Notes: generated by a model not told the origin, from the sequence alone. 64,000 nt of DNA from CALXOJ01 sp034120015 (GCA_034120015.1 JAXEIF010000004.1:13507-77506), one strand, 5' to 3'; positions 43,540 to 53,308 are shown, numbered from the stretch's first letter. Translations and numbers: made by a program.

Positions 43540-44530
43540 TGCCGGTCTGATAACGGCATACGCGGCGGAAGCGGTTTCGTCCGATTTCGAGACGGAATTC
43601 GGTGCCGATATATTATGGGACGAACGGCGGCAGGTCGGAATGATTTTGTCGGCCGAGGGGAAGAAAATCGTATTCTCTCCGGATTGCGATTTTCTGATTA
43701 TCGAATATAATCAAAAAAAAACGATTGATTATATCCGTAAAAATAAAGGGAAGGGTTTTTGTTTCGGACCGCTTGCGGAAAAAGAAGTGCGGGCTTTTCT
43801 GAAAGGAAGTCGGGAGTCGCGTTCTCCGGTTCGGGTAAAAGCGATTATCGTCGATGCCGGACACGGCGGAAAAGATCCCGGAGCCGTGGCAAAGGTGCTT
43901 TTGCCGGGGCGAAAAACGCCTTTAACCGAAAAAGAGGTGACGCTGGATATCGCCTTACGGCTGGAGGACAAAATTCGAAGCCGTTTTCCCGATATCCCGG
44001 TGGTGATGACGCGGACAACGGATATTTATCCCGATTTGGAAGAACGGACGGAAATAGCCAACCGGGTCACGGGCGGAAAAGACGATCTCGTATTGTTTGT
44101 TTCCGTTCATGTCAATTCGTCAATCAGCACGGCTGCGGCGGGATTTGAAGTCTGGTTCCTCTCTCAGGAAGTGAAGCGGGATGTGGTTCCGGAAGAAGTC
44201 AAACAGGATATCGATGACGCGGTATTGCCCGTTATTACCGATTTGTTTGATCACGAAATTACACTGGAAAGCCGGCTGCTTTCCAAACTGATTTCCGACG
44301 GCATGGACAGAAGTATCGGAGATGTTTCGCGCAATCGGGGAATCAAGGAAGAGGAGTGGTTTGTTGTCAAGCATGCCAAAATGCCGGCGGTTCTGGTCGA
44401 AGTCGGCTTTATTTCCAACGAGAAAGAAATGAAAATGCTTGCTGACGGCGAATATTGTGATAAAATAGCAGAAGGGATTTTTACCGGAATCAATGATTTT
44501 ATGACCGGTTTTGCTGCTGTGGAGAAATAG
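43481..44530 (+). CDS. N-acetylmuramoyl-L-alanine amidase
   Basis: A 349-residue exported protein with an N-terminal signal/anchor, an AMIN-like linker region, and an Amidase_3 domain. Zinc ligands appear in IIVDAGHGGKDPGA, the Glu of LTEKEVTLDIA, and FVSVHVNSS, with the catalytic Glu in AVLVEVGFISN. It cleaves the MurNAc-L-Ala bond of peptidoglycan. Its start lies 59 nt inside the ATP-grasp gene. Confidence 0.93.
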   Translation: MKYWRNGAGIILLTVLLLTDAGLITAYAAEAVSSDFETEFGADILWDERRQVGMILSAEGKKIVFSPDCDFLIIEYNQKKTIDYIRKNKGKGFCFGPLAEKEVRAFLKGSRESRSPVRVKAIIVDAGHGGKDPGAVAKVLLPGRKTPLTEKEVTLDIALRLEDKIRSRFPDIPVVMTRTTDIYPDLEERTEIANRVTGGKDDLVLFVSVHVNSSISTAAAGFEVWFLSQEVKRDVVPEEVKQDIDDAVLPVITDLFDHEITLESRLLSKLISDGMDRSIGDVSRNRGIKEEEWFVVKHAKMPAVLVEVGFISNEKEMKMLADGEYCDKIAEGIFTGINDFMTGFAAVEK

Positions 44531-44538
44531 GAAGGGTT

Positions 44539-45072
44539 ATGAAAATCGAAAACATCAAAGAAAAATTAACCGGTATCGGCAACAGCGGTTTTTTCTATTC
44601 GAAAAAATTCCGTGCGGCGACGGTCGGTGCAGCGGTTTTGCTGTTTTTGATTGCATCGGTTCCGTTTATTGTCCGGTCGGTGACAAGGCAGGAATTCATT
44701 CTGCTCTTTCCCGATAAAGAAGGTACGGAGCTTTATCGCGAGATCAGACTGGCACCGCGGATGGATACTCCCCGGGAGCGAATCGGAGAACTGCTTCGGC
44801 AGCTGATACAGGGGTCGATGCTCCTGGATCCGTATCCGCTTTTTCCGTATTCGACGAAAGTCAATCAGGTTGTCGTTTCCGGAGAAGATATTTATATCGA
44901 TCTGTCATCGGATGCCGTTAAAACGCAACTGCCGATAGAAAGGGCGGTCGAAATTGTTAAAATCAATATCCGAAACAATTTTTCCGGATATGATACAATT
45001 ACGGTAACTGTCAACGGGCATGATCCTGTTGTTGTTAATAAATCAATAGAAGAGAAAGATTTAGAACAGTAG
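44539..45072 (+). CDS. GerMN-domain membrane protein
   Basis: A 177-residue protein with one N-terminal membrane helix (about 29-49) and a single extracytoplasmic GerMN domain (RERIGELLRQLIQG, then VNQVVVSGEDIYIDLSSD and VEIVKINIRNNF). GerMN domains occur next to amidases and are thought to act in the envelope, without known catalysis. It follows the amidase by 8 nt and precedes flaA by 11 nt. Confidence 0.85.
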   Translation: MKIENIKEKLTGIGNSGFFYSKKFRAATVGAAVLLFLIASVPFIVRSVTRQEFILLFPDKEGTELYREIRLAPRMDTPRERIGELLRQLIQGSMLLDPYPLFPYSTKVNQVVVSGEDIYIDLSSDAVKTQLPIERAVEIVKINIRNNFSGYDTITVTVNGHDPVVVNKSIEEKDLEQ

Positions 45073-45083
45073 GAGGTTTTTTT

Positions 45084-46142
45084 ATGAAAAACAAATTCTT
45101 TCTTTTGATTCTCGTTTTCTTTTTGTCGGGCTCTTTGGCTTTTGCGCAGGAGGCGCCGGTCGAGTCCGAAACAGAAGAAACAACAGAGGCGCAGGCGGAT
45201 AATACTCCGGCTCAGGAAGAGAATGTCGAAGGCGAAGCCTTTAAAGCAACTCTGCTGGATTTCTCGCTTTTGACGGCAGACGGTGAAGACGGTCAGAATT
45301 CGGAAACTATTATCGAGTTGGCCGATTATTCCACCTATGCGTTGTCGGAAGAAGAGAGAGCGGAATTTGATGTTTCTTTGGCTATCGAACAGTGGAAAGT
45401 GAAACTGAATTCTTCGGCAGCTTTCCCCGACACAATTGCCAAATCGATGGTGAAAGAGGTAGAAGTCAACGATGCGGAAACCATTTTCGGTAACGAAAAA
45501 CTGGGTGTCGAAAATCCGGGTAAAGTTATGGGTATTCGTGCCAATTTTCCGAAAGGAACCCGCTACGCTTATGCAGATGTCGTTCCTCCGTTTGATATTC
45601 CCGTTTATTACAAAAAACCGGGAACGGATGAATATATGTTCCAGAACGGTCGCGGCGCTATCGACAACGTGCGCTACATCAAGAAAATTTCCGCCGTTAT
45701 CTGCGGACGTAACTATCCTCACAAACTGCAGGTTGTTCTGCGTGACTCCGATTACAACGAAAAAGTTTACACCATCGGTGATTTCAACTTTACCGGATGG
45801 AGAAGAGTCGAGTGGGAAAACCCGAACTACATTGTTAACGTGAAAAACCGCGATCTGAAAACAGAACCGACTTATCCGATGCTGAACCGCAGCTGGAAAT
45901 TGGTTGCGCTTCGTATCGTCAAAGATATTCAGCATGAAGGCGGCGATTTCATCGGTTATATCAAGCAGATTGACGTCGAATACGACAAAGATGTCATCCA
46001 GAGAAATCTTGATATCGACGACGATGCTTACTGGAATATTGTTTCCGATTACAATACATTCATGAGCGACTACAACTTTACCCGTCTCGGTGAACAGATG
46101 ACTCTCGAATATATTGAAAAACAGAGAATGAATCAGAAATAA
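45084..46142 (+). CDS. flaA: Flagellar filament outer-layer (sheath) protein FlaA
   Basis: A 352-residue periplasmic protein with a cleavable signal peptide (AFAQ at about 20-23), an acidic Glu/Thr-rich spacer, and the FlaA domain. Recognisable segments are DIPVYYKKPGTDEYMFQNGRG, FNFTGWRRVEWENPNY and GDFIGYIKQIDVEYD. FlaA coats the FlaB core of spirochaete periplasmic flagella and affects filament stiffness. TAGGAGG precedes the ATG. It directly precedes cheA, as in other treponemes. Confidence 0.94.
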   Translation: MKNKFFLLILVFFLSGSLAFAQEAPVESETEETTEAQADNTPAQEENVEGEAFKATLLDFSLLTADGEDGQNSETIIELADYSTYALSEEERAEFDVSLAIEQWKVKLNSSAAFPDTIAKSMVKEVEVNDAETIFGNEKLGVENPGKVMGIRANFPKGTRYAYADVVPPFDIPVYYKKPGTDEYMFQNGRGAIDNVRYIKKISAVICGRNYPHKLQVVLRDSDYNEKVYTIGDFNFTGWRRVEWENPNYIVNVKNRDLKTEPTYPMLNRSWKLVALRIVKDIQHEGGDFIGYIKQIDVEYDKDVIQRNLDIDDDAYWNIVSDYNTFMSDYNFTRLGEQMTLEYIEKQRMNQK

Positions 46143-46165
46143 GAAACCAGATTGCAGGTTAAAAG

Positions 46166-48559
46166 ATGAGTGATTACCTTGATCCGAACAACGAAGAACT
46201 GCTGAATGATTTCTTTGAAGAAGCCAGAATTCAGATCGAACAGCTGGAGCAGAATATTCTGGTGTTGGAAAACGATGCAACGGACAAAGATTGTATCGAT
46301 GAATTGTTCCGTGCCGCACATACCCTGAAAGGGGCTGCGGCTACGGTCGCCATCACCGAACTGGCGGATCTGACACATGTCCTCGAAGATGTTCTTGACG
46401 AGATTCGGGAAGGACATTGTCAGGTCTCGCGTCCGGTTGTCGATGCACTGCTGGTTGCCGTCGACGTCATCAAGTCGATGGTAGACTGCCGCATGGAAGG
46501 ATCGGTTTATCAGGATCAGGGTGTCGAAGAGCTGAAAACAAAATTACATAATTTACTGGGAGAAACGGAAGCAGTTTCCGCTTCTCCCGTATCTTCCGAT
46601 CATTCATCACAGAAAACGGATTCGACTGAGGTCGGAAAAGAGTCCGAACCGGTTTTGGACGAAAATGAGCTGACGGAACTTCTGGAACTTTTGGAAAGCG
46701 GACAAAAGCTGTTTCAGATCCGGGTCTTTTTCGACGAATCCGCTTTGATGAATACCATCGGCGGTATTCAGGTTTATGCGGCACTGAAAAACGAGGGGAC
46801 AATATTAAAAACTACTCCCGATTTCGAGGCTCTCAACGAAGATATTTTCCATCCGGAAGTTTATTATTTTATAGCCAGTCAGGCCGATATTCCGTCGCTG
46901 ACCGATTTGGTCTCCATTTCCGATGTGACAACCGGTTCCGAAATTACGGTTCTGACGGAAGAAACTCTGGATAATATCCGTGCCGCCAAAAGAGAAGCCT
47001 CCATGTCTCCTTCTGCAGAACAAACCGCTGCCGTTAACAAACCGGCCGCCGGCTCTGTTCCTTCCGCGGAAACAGAGCATGAAAATGATACGGCAGAGGC
47101 TCATGCCTCCCAAAAGACCGCGGAAACTGCCAATGATAAAAAGGGATCAAAAAAACAGAGTCAGTCATCGATTCTGCGGGTGGATTCAAAAAAAATTGAC
47201 AGTCTGCTGAACATGATCAGTGAATCGGTCATTAATAAATCGACCATCAATCAGGTCAGCGATGTTTATCATCAGTTAATTACCGAATTCCGTTCTTTAA
47301 ACGGAAAAATGGAAAGAGAAGTTTTCTCGCTTTTTGATATATTGGATGATTATCCGGTGACAACGGATGAAGAAAATGTGACGCAAAAGCTCCGCACTTT
47401 ACGCGAGCGGTGTACCGAGCTTTTGGACAGATACGACCATTTCGAAGATAAATTTAAGAAAAATGCCGACGATTTGAAAAATTCGACACAGAAGCTGGCG
47501 TTAAATACGGGAAGCCTGCAGGAAGGAATTATGCAGATTCGAATGGTTCCGATTTCCACTCTTTTTGCACGCTTCCCGCGTCTGGTTCGCGATTTGTCCC
47601 ATTCATTGAATAAGAAAGTCGATTTGATTCTGGAGGGCGAGGACACCGAGCTCGACAAATCCATTGTGGAAGATTTACTGGATCCGCTGATTCACTGCGT
47701 CCGCAATTCGCTGGATCACGGTTTGGAAGATGCCGAAACAAGAGCGGCTCTCGGAAAACCCGAAACCGGCACTGTCGTCATGAAAGCCGGTAACGAGGGC
47801 AGCATGATTGTCATCGAGGTCAGTGATGACGGAGGCGGTATTAATGCGGAAAAGGTTCGGAAAAAAGCAATCGAAAAAGGTTTAATTTCTTCCGATGCAC
47901 CGTTAAGCGAACAGGAAGTTCACAACCTTATTTTTCTGCCGGGATTTTCCACTTCCGATACTATTTCTTCGATTTCGGGGCGGGGTGTCGGGCTGGATGT
48001 CGTCCGGACACAAATCGAAAAACTGAAAGGTACCATTCAGGTTTCTTCCCGAAAAGGAGTCGGTACGGCTTTCATTATCAGACTCCCGCTGACTCTGGCC
48101 ATTATTCAGGGACTGCTGATTCGCAGCGCGGATTCGAAATTTGTGATTCCTATAAACAGTGTTATTGACAGTCACCGCATTCCGAAAGAGCAGATTAAAC
48201 TGATAGAAAGCCGTGAAGTCTTTAAAATCCGTGACGAACTGATTTACATTTTACGGTTGAACCGCATATTCGGATTACCGACTGTCGAGGATCGCAAAAA
48301 TTCGACTTACGAGTATATGGTGATTATCGGAAACGAAGACCGGAAAGTCGGTCTCATCGTTGATTCTCTTCTGGGAGAGGAGGATGTGGTTATCAAGCCT
48401 CTGAAAGACAAGTATGCAAAAACTTTCGGTATTGCCGGTGCTACCATATTGGGAGACGGAAGTGTTTCTCTGATTATTGATGTGCAGCAGCTGCTTGAGC
48501 GAAATCACTCTTTGTCTGTTGACGCTGACTATAAAACGGAAGAGGTTACCAATGAATAA
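46166..48559 (+). CDS. cheA: Chemotaxis histidine kinase CheA
   Basis: A 797-residue CheA. The P1 Hpt domain carries the phosphorylated His52 (RAAHTLKGAA). A P2-like CheY-docking region lies at about 165-275, followed by a Gln/Ser-rich linker and the P3 dimerisation helices at about 340-455. The P4 kinase has HCVRNSLDHGLEDAETR, DDGGGI and GRGVGLDVV boxes. A P5 CheW-like domain ends the protein. It phosphorylates CheY. Its end overlaps cheW by 8 nt. Confidence 0.96.
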   Translation: MSDYLDPNNEELLNDFFEEARIQIEQLEQNILVLENDATDKDCIDELFRAAHTLKGAAATVAITELADLTHVLEDVLDEIREGHCQVSRPVVDALLVAVDVIKSMVDCRMEGSVYQDQGVEELKTKLHNLLGETEAVSASPVSSDHSSQKTDSTEVGKESEPVLDENELTELLELLESGQKLFQIRVFFDESALMNTIGGIQVYAALKNEGTILKTTPDFEALNEDIFHPEVYYFIASQADIPSLTDLVSISDVTTGSEITVLTEETLDNIRAAKREASMSPSAEQTAAVNKPAAGSVPSAETEHENDTAEAHASQKTAETANDKKGSKKQSQSSILRVDSKKIDSLLNMISESVINKSTINQVSDVYHQLITEFRSLNGKMEREVFSLFDILDDYPVTTDEENVTQKLRTLRERCTELLDRYDHFEDKFKKNADDLKNSTQKLALNTGSLQEGIMQIRMVPISTLFARFPRLVRDLSHSLNKKVDLILEGEDTELDKSIVEDLLDPLIHCVRNSLDHGLEDAETRAALGKPETGTVVMKAGNEGSMIVIEVSDDGGGINAEKVRKKAIEKGLISSDAPLSEQEVHNLIFLPGFSTSDTISSISGRGVGLDVVRTQIEKLKGTIQVSSRKGVGTAFIIRLPLTLAIIQGLLIRSADSKFVIPINSVIDSHRIPKEQIKLIESREVFKIRDELIYILRLNRIFGLPTVEDRKNSTYEYMVIIGNEDRKVGLIVDSLLGEEDVVIKPLKDKYAKTFGIAGATILGDGSVSLIIDVQQLLERNHSLSVDADYKTEEVTNE

Positions 48560-49979
48560 TCGGGATACGGAAATCACAGCGGATTCTGCCGTCGGTACGG
48601 ATGTTTCCGAACTGAAAATGATCACTTTTTCTCTCGCGGGGAAGGATTACGGAATTGATATTATGCAGGTAAAAGAAATTTCCCGAATGCTTGATTTTAC
48701 CTATATTCCGAATGCTCCTTATTATGTACGCGGTGTCTACAATCTTCGCGGGGAAATTATCAGTGTCATCGATTTACGGTTGCTTTTTCATTTACCGATT
48801 CCGGAAAAGGAGGAGGCGGCTTCCGATGAAGATGTCGAGAATCTGATTGTTCTTCAATTCGGTGATTATTATCTCGGGGTTGTTGTCGACCGTGTCGATA
48901 AAGTCTGTTCGGTTCGGACTGCAGATGTTCAGGCAGCCCATCCGCTTTTTTCGGATATCAGCATAAAATATATTAACGGGCTGGCTCATTTGGAGAATCG
49001 TTTATATATTCTTCTGAACGTATCTCTGTTAGCCGAAGGTGAATCTGCCGGTAATTTTACTGCGGGCGGAGGCAGTCTTCCCTCAGGGAGCTACTCCGGT
49101 TTCGGTGAAAATCTTTCCGCAATTTCCGCTACGGAATCACCGGTATCGGGTGGGTCATCTCCCGAATCCGGCAGTTGCGTGGCGGAAACGGCCAATATTC
49201 AGACTTTCGAAGAAAAAAAAGACAATAATCCCGATGCGCTTTCACAGGATGAAATCGAAAAACTGTTTGAAAAGTTTGCGTCCGGATTGGCTGCCGTATG
49301 CGGGTTCTACGTTAATGCGTGGAGTCGTGATGCGGTTTTTTCCGTTTTTTCCCGCTATATAGAAGAAAAAGGACATGTACCCGAGCTGACGACATTAAAC
49401 GAGTACGCACAGTTGCTGCCGTTTTTAACGGAGCAGGAGGAGTCGCTGTGGACGGCCGAATATTTCGATGCGGTAAAATCCCTTTCGTTTGATTTTTCGG
49501 GAAACTTCAATGTCTGGTGTTCCTGGTGCGGTTACGGATATGAAGCGTATTCATTGGCGGCAGCTCTGCTTTCGGCAAATGAAAATATGCGTTTGCGTGT
49601 TTGGGCAACGGATGACGATCTTTTAAAAATATCGATGGGGCCCAACCTGACCGTTCAAAATATCGATCCCGGAATTCCGCTCATCGATTTTGCCGAAGAA
49701 ACAAAAAACGGGTTCAAATTTAAAAAAATTCTTGCGGAAAAGATTCTTTTTGAGTATCATAGTATCGAGAACGGAAATCCCTTTCCGAAAATGAAATTTA
49801 TTGTTGCAAAAGGAAAAACTTCGTTTTATAATAACGATACATCGAAGAAAGTGATTTCGGAATTGTGTTCGAAATTGGAAAGCGGCGGTTATATTCTGGT
49901 TGCGGATTACGAGACACTTCCCGAGTCGGATTTCCGTCCGGTTTATTCCGGTTCGATGAAAATTTATCAACGTTTATAA
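48552..49979 (+). CDS. cheW: CheW coupling protein fused to CheR-like domain
   Basis: A 475-residue protein. Residues 17-160 form a CheW domain (FSLAGKDYGIDIMQVKEI, GVYNLRGEIISVIDLR, VVVDRVDKV). A Ser/Gly-rich linker runs to about 225. Residues 230-475 resemble the CheR methyltransferase. The SAM-binding motif is altered to WCGYGYEAYSLAAAL, where active CheR has GCSTGEEPYSLA, so methylation is unlikely. CheW/CheR-like fusions have been reported for treponeme chemoreceptor arrays. ATG 48552 overlaps the cheA stop. Confidence 0.9.
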   Translation: MNNRDTEITADSAVGTDVSELKMITFSLAGKDYGIDIMQVKEISRMLDFTYIPNAPYYVRGVYNLRGEIISVIDLRLLFHLPIPEKEEAASDEDVENLIVLQFGDYYLGVVVDRVDKVCSVRTADVQAAHPLFSDISIKYINGLAHLENRLYILLNVSLLAEGESAGNFTAGGGSLPSGSYSGFGENLSAISATESPVSGGSSPESGSCVAETANIQTFEEKKDNNPDALSQDEIEKLFEKFASGLAAVCGFYVNAWSRDAVFSVFSRYIEEKGHVPELTTLNEYAQLLPFLTEQEESLWTAEYFDAVKSLSFDFSGNFNVWCSWCGYGYEAYSLAAALLSANENMRLRVWATDDDLLKISMGPNLTVQNIDPGIPLIDFAEETKNGFKFKKILAEKILFEYHSIENGNPFPKMKFIVAKGKTSFYNNDTSKKVISELCSKLESGGYILVADYETLPESDFRPVYSGSMKIYQRL

Positions 49980-49996
49980 AAGGAGAACGGAAATCG

Positions 49997-50461
49997 ATGA
50001 GAGTTGAATATATCAATCCGTTTGTCGAAGCTGCTTTTAACACGATTAAGACAGTATTGGATGTCGATATTGTTCGCGGAAAATTGTATTTAAAAGATAC
50101 TTCGCAACCTGTTTTGGAAGTCGCTGTTTTGGTCGGTTTGGCCGGAGATGTGGAAGGCCGTGTTATTTTTGATATGGAAAAAGAAACAGCTTTGAAAATC
50201 GCTTCCGACATGAACGGCGAAAAATTAACACAAATGGACGAGCTTGTAAAAGCGACCATCATGGAATTGGCCAACATGATTACGGGAACGGCGGTTACCC
50301 GCCTGCAGGATTTGGGTTTTTCGTTCGACCTGACACCTCCTGTTCTGTTTTCCGGAGAAAATATGGAATTGGCCAATACGGGTGTGGAAGCGCTCATTGT
50401 TCCCGTCGATCTGCCTCAGGGTCGGTTGGAAATTAATGTGGCAATAAGAGAAAGAATTTAA
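49997..50461 (+). CDS. cheX: CheY-P phosphatase CheX
   Basis: A 154-residue protein of the CheC/CheX/FliY phosphatase group with one active helix (IMELANMITGTAVTRL, giving the Glu-x-x-Asn pair). CheX dephosphorylates CheY-P and is the usual spirochaete signal-termination enzyme. ATG 49997 is preferred over longer in-frame starts, which would extend into cheW; AAGGAG lies upstream. Confidence 0.94.
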   Translation: MRVEYINPFVEAAFNTIKTVLDVDIVRGKLYLKDTSQPVLEVAVLVGLAGDVEGRVIFDMEKETALKIASDMNGEKLTQMDELVKATIMELANMITGTAVTRLQDLGFSFDLTPPVLFSGENMELANTGVEALIVPVDLPQGRLEINVAIRERI

Positions 50462-50480
50462 TTAAAGGGAGAGGATACAA

Positions 50481-50918
50481 GTGATTGCAAAAGGTGATTT
50501 AACGGGAATTAATGTTTCGAGAAAAGCCAGCGGCTTGAAGCCGACGGGTGAACCGATTCGTGTTTTGATTGTCGACGACTCGATGTTTGTAACCAAGCAG
50601 ATAACCCAGATTTTAAGTTCCGAAGGATTTGTTGTTGCGGCAACAGCCGCCGACGGAAAGGAAGGCCTGGATAAATATAAAGAGCTTTATCCGGATATCG
50701 ATCTGGTCACAATGGATATTACAATGCCCAATATGGACGGAGTCACGGCTTTGGAAAAAATCATGGAATTTGACAAAAATGCCAAAGTGATTATGGTTTC
50801 GGCTTTGGGAAAGCAGGATCTTGTCAAAAAATCGCTGCTGCTCGGAGCCAAAAATTATATCGTAAAGCCGTTGGACCGGGTTAAGGTTCTGGAACGGATT
50901 TCTTCCGTACTGAAATAA
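50481..50918 (+). CDS. cheY: Chemotaxis response regulator CheY
   Basis: A 145-residue receiver-only protein. The acid pocket is LIVDDSMF, the phosphoacceptor is Asp79 (VTMDITMPNMDG), and MVSALG and IVKPLD supply the Ser/Lys switch residues. The N-terminal extension of about 22 residues before the receiver is longer than in enteric CheY. Start GTG with GGGAGAGG upstream. It ends 4 nt before the convergent neuB stop. Confidence 0.96.
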   Translation: MIAKGDLTGINVSRKASGLKPTGEPIRVLIVDDSMFVTKQITQILSSEGFVVAATAADGKEGLDKYKELYPDIDLVTMDITMPNMDGVTALEKIMEFDKNAKVIMVSALGKQDLVKKSLLLGAKNYIVKPLDRVKVLERISSVLK

Positions 50919-50922
50919 GTTA

Positions 50923-52029
50923 TCACCTTTTTAACATATTCGTGAGTATTGCGCTGCCGTCGGGAATAAAGACGGCAGCTTTTTTTTTCATTGCATCGGC
51001 ATATCGGGACGGCGGCAGTCCCGGAACCATGTTGTGCTCGCTGCGCAAAAGGGCACAGTTTTCGGCAGACAGAGGCTCTCCGGGATAAATATCACGAACG
51101 GCAATCAGGGAACGGTTGGTCGTTTTATAAATTTTCCGTTCACCCGGAGTCAGCTCTTTTTTTCTTTTTCCCCGTATGATCCGAATCCGATCTTTGCCGA
51201 ATTCCGATTCGACTGTTTTGATTCTTTCTGTTTCGGAGAGAGTGTAAAGTGCACGCAGAGAGTGTACCATCAGCGCCATCCGGTCGGGAGTCAGGGCAAA
51301 GGGGTCGTCCAAACCGTCGCCGGAGCGGGAAATCGTCAGATGTTTTTCGATAACGGATGCTCCGCATGCGGCCGCCGTCACCGGCACAAGCAGAGGGTCT
51401 TCGCTGTGGTCGGAGACTCCGGACACACAACCGAATCGGTCGGTATAATAGGCAATCGTATCCAGATTATATTCTTCGGGGAGGGCCGGGTACTGTGTGA
51501 CACAGTGCAGCAGCGCGTAAGGCGAATTAACGGCCTTTAAGGCGGCCGTAATATCTTTAACGGTGGAAACGCCGGTGGAAATTAAAAGCGGCACTCCGGT
51601 TCCGGAAAAACAGTTCAGCATCGGATAATGGTTCAGTTCCGGGGAGGCAATTTTCACCGCAGCCGGTTGCAGCGTCAAAAGGTTACGGGCACTTTCGGGA
51701 CCGAACGGAGAACAGAGAAAAAGAATCCCTGTCCGCTCGCAGTACTCCTTTAATTCGCGGTAAAACGAAAGCGGCTGCTCCAGTTCCCGAAAGCGGCGGA
51801 AAATATCGACCTGACGTCCTAACAGAGGAAAGGAACCCGCTTTCGGGTGAACAATTTCATCGGCAATGACGTACTGAAATTTAACACAGTCGGCGCCGGA
51901 TTCGCGGGCCGCATCCGCCAGTTCGAAAGCTTTGTTCAGCGATCCCTGATGGGATGTTCCCGCTTCGGCAATCACAAAAACGGGATCCTCCGATCCGACC
52001 GGCCGGCCGGCAATTTCTATTTGCGGCAT
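50923..52029 (-). CDS. NeuB/SpsE-type sugar-acid synthase with SAF domain
   Basis: A 368-residue PEP-dependent synthase. The TIM-barrel part shows FVIAEAGTSHQGSLNKAFEL, ADCVKFQ, KIASPELNHYPML, LLISTGVST, and VIEKHLTISR. The C-terminal SAF domain (RSLIAVRDIYPGEPLS) is the antifreeze-like lid of sialic, legionaminic and pseudaminic acid synthases. Which sugar it uses cannot be told from sequence. It overlaps serS by 13 nt. The che terminator lies inside its 3' end. Confidence 0.88.
   Translation of the reverse strand: MPQIEIAGRPVGSEDPVFVIAEAGTSHQGSLNKAFELADAARESGADCVKFQYVIADEIVHPKAGSFPLLGRQVDIFRRFRELEQPLSFYRELKEYCERTGILFLCSPFGPESARNLLTLQPAAVKIASPELNHYPMLNCFSGTGVPLLISTGVSTVKDITAALKAVNSPYALLHCVTQYPALPEEYNLDTIAYYTDRFGCVSGVSDHSEDPLLVPVTAAACGASVIEKHLTISRSGDGLDDPFALTPDRMALMVHSLRALYTLSETERIKTVESEFGKDRIRIIRGKRKKELTPGERKIYKTTNRSLIAVRDIYPGEPLSAENCALLRSEHNMVPGLPPSRYADAMKKKAAVFIPDGSAILTNMLKR
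50953..50988 (+). terminator. Terminator of the che operon, inside the convergent neuB gene
   Basis: Perfect 9-bp stem (GCTGCCGTC, nine-nt loop) plus nine T on the plus strand, 35 nt past cheY. It lies within the last codons of the minus-strand synthase gene and has no T-run in that direction. Confidence 0.9.
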
Positions 52030-53303
52030 TTCGGCGCAATACGGTCAAATCCGGTATACGGTCTCAGTTTTTCGGGAATGATGATGGAACCGTCTGCCTG
52101 CTGGAAATTTTCCATGATGGCGATAATCGCCCGGGACATGGCAATGGCAGTGCCGTTGAGCATGTGGACGTATTCCTTTTTCCCGTCGGCCGTTTTGTAT
52201 TTGATATTCAAACGGCGGGACTGGTAATCGGTACAGTTTGACGTCGAAGTGATTTCTCCGAAATCACCGTTATCGCCCCGGCCCGGCATCCACGCTTCGA
52301 GATCGAATTTGCGGTAAGCGGGAGCGCCCAAATCACCGGTGCAGGTATCGACAACACGGAACGGAATCCCCAACCCGGAAAAAATCTCTTTTTCGGTTTC
52401 CAGCAGCTTCTGATGATAGCTGTCGGAATCCTCCGGTTTGCAGAAAATGAACATTTCTACTTTGGTAAACTGGTGAACACGGTAAAGACCTTTCGAGTAC
52501 TGACCGGCCGCACCGGCTTCACGGCGGAAACAGTGGGAGAGCCCGGCCATCATCAGCGGCAGTTTTTCGCCGTCAATGACCGTGTCGGCCAGCGATCCGC
52601 CGAGTGTGATTTCGGCAGTACCGACAAGGCAGGTACCGGTTTCTTCCAGCGTATAAATATTGCTTTCGTTCCCGCGCGGATTAAAACCGATTCCCTCCAG
52701 AATTTCTTCCTTGGCCAAATCCGGAGTAATGACCGGCGTGAATCCTTTGGCCGTCAGAATATCGATAGCATAGCGCGTCAGAGCCAGTTCCAGCAGGGCA
52801 CCTTCGTTTTTCAGATAATAAAATTTGGGTCCCGTGACTTTGGTGGCGGTGTCGAAATCGATCATATCCAGCGCTTCGCCGAGCTGAACATGATCTTTGG
52901 GCTGAAAATCAAATTGGGGAATCGTTCCGCACCGTTCGATTTCGAGACTGTCTTTGTCTTCTTTACCGACAGGTGCATCGGGATGAGCGTAGTTCGGAAT
53001 TTTATGGGATTCGATTTTAAAGCGCGCTTCGCAGTCCGACAATTCGTCTTCCAGCGAGGCAATCTTTTCCTTTAATATTTTGCCTTCTTCGATGAGAGCC
53101 GTCCGTTCTTCGGGCGTGACTTTACCCTTCATTTTGGCGGCATTCTGATTTCGTTGCGAGCGTAAACCTTCGATTTGACGAATCAGTTCGTTTTTGCGGT
53201 CGAACAGTCCGATAACGGCATCGAGATCGACATTCATGAAACGGTTGCGGATATTGGCTTCGATTTCCGCTTTTCGCGCTTTTAAATCTTTTAAATCAAT
53301 CAT
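52017..53303 (-). CDS. serS: Seryl-tRNA synthetase
   Basis: A 428-residue class II synthetase with the N-terminal coiled-coil arm (about 30-105) that grips the long variable loop of tRNA-Ser. The catalytic core carries motif 2 (HCFRREAGAAGQYSKGLYRVHQF) and motif 3 (LNGTAIAMSRAIIAIMENFQ). Length is normal. It has no ribosome-binding site; the -10 box ends 5 nt before the ATG. It may also be read from trmL upstream. Confidence 0.96.
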   Translation of the reverse strand: MIDLKDLKARKAEIEANIRNRFMNVDLDAVIGLFDRKNELIRQIEGLRSQRNQNAAKMKGKVTPEERTALIEEGKILKEKIASLEDELSDCEARFKIESHKIPNYAHPDAPVGKEDKDSLEIERCGTIPQFDFQPKDHVQLGEALDMIDFDTATKVTGPKFYYLKNEGALLELALTRYAIDILTAKGFTPVITPDLAKEEILEGIGFNPRGNESNIYTLEETGTCLVGTAEITLGGSLADTVIDGEKLPLMMAGLSHCFRREAGAAGQYSKGLYRVHQFTKVEMFIFCKPEDSDSYHQKLLETEKEIFSGLGIPFRVVDTCTGDLGAPAYRKFDLEAWMPGRGDNGDFGEITSTSNCTDYQSRRLNIKYKTADGKKEYVHMLNGTAIAMSRAIIAIMENFQQADGSIIIPEKLRPYTGFDRIAPKCRK

Positions 53304-53308
53304 ACCGT

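Noticed and set aside
44892..46319. Open frame of 475 codons opposite flaA
   Set aside because: Phe- and Arg-rich shadow translation; flaA has a signal peptide, ribosome-binding site and family motifs.
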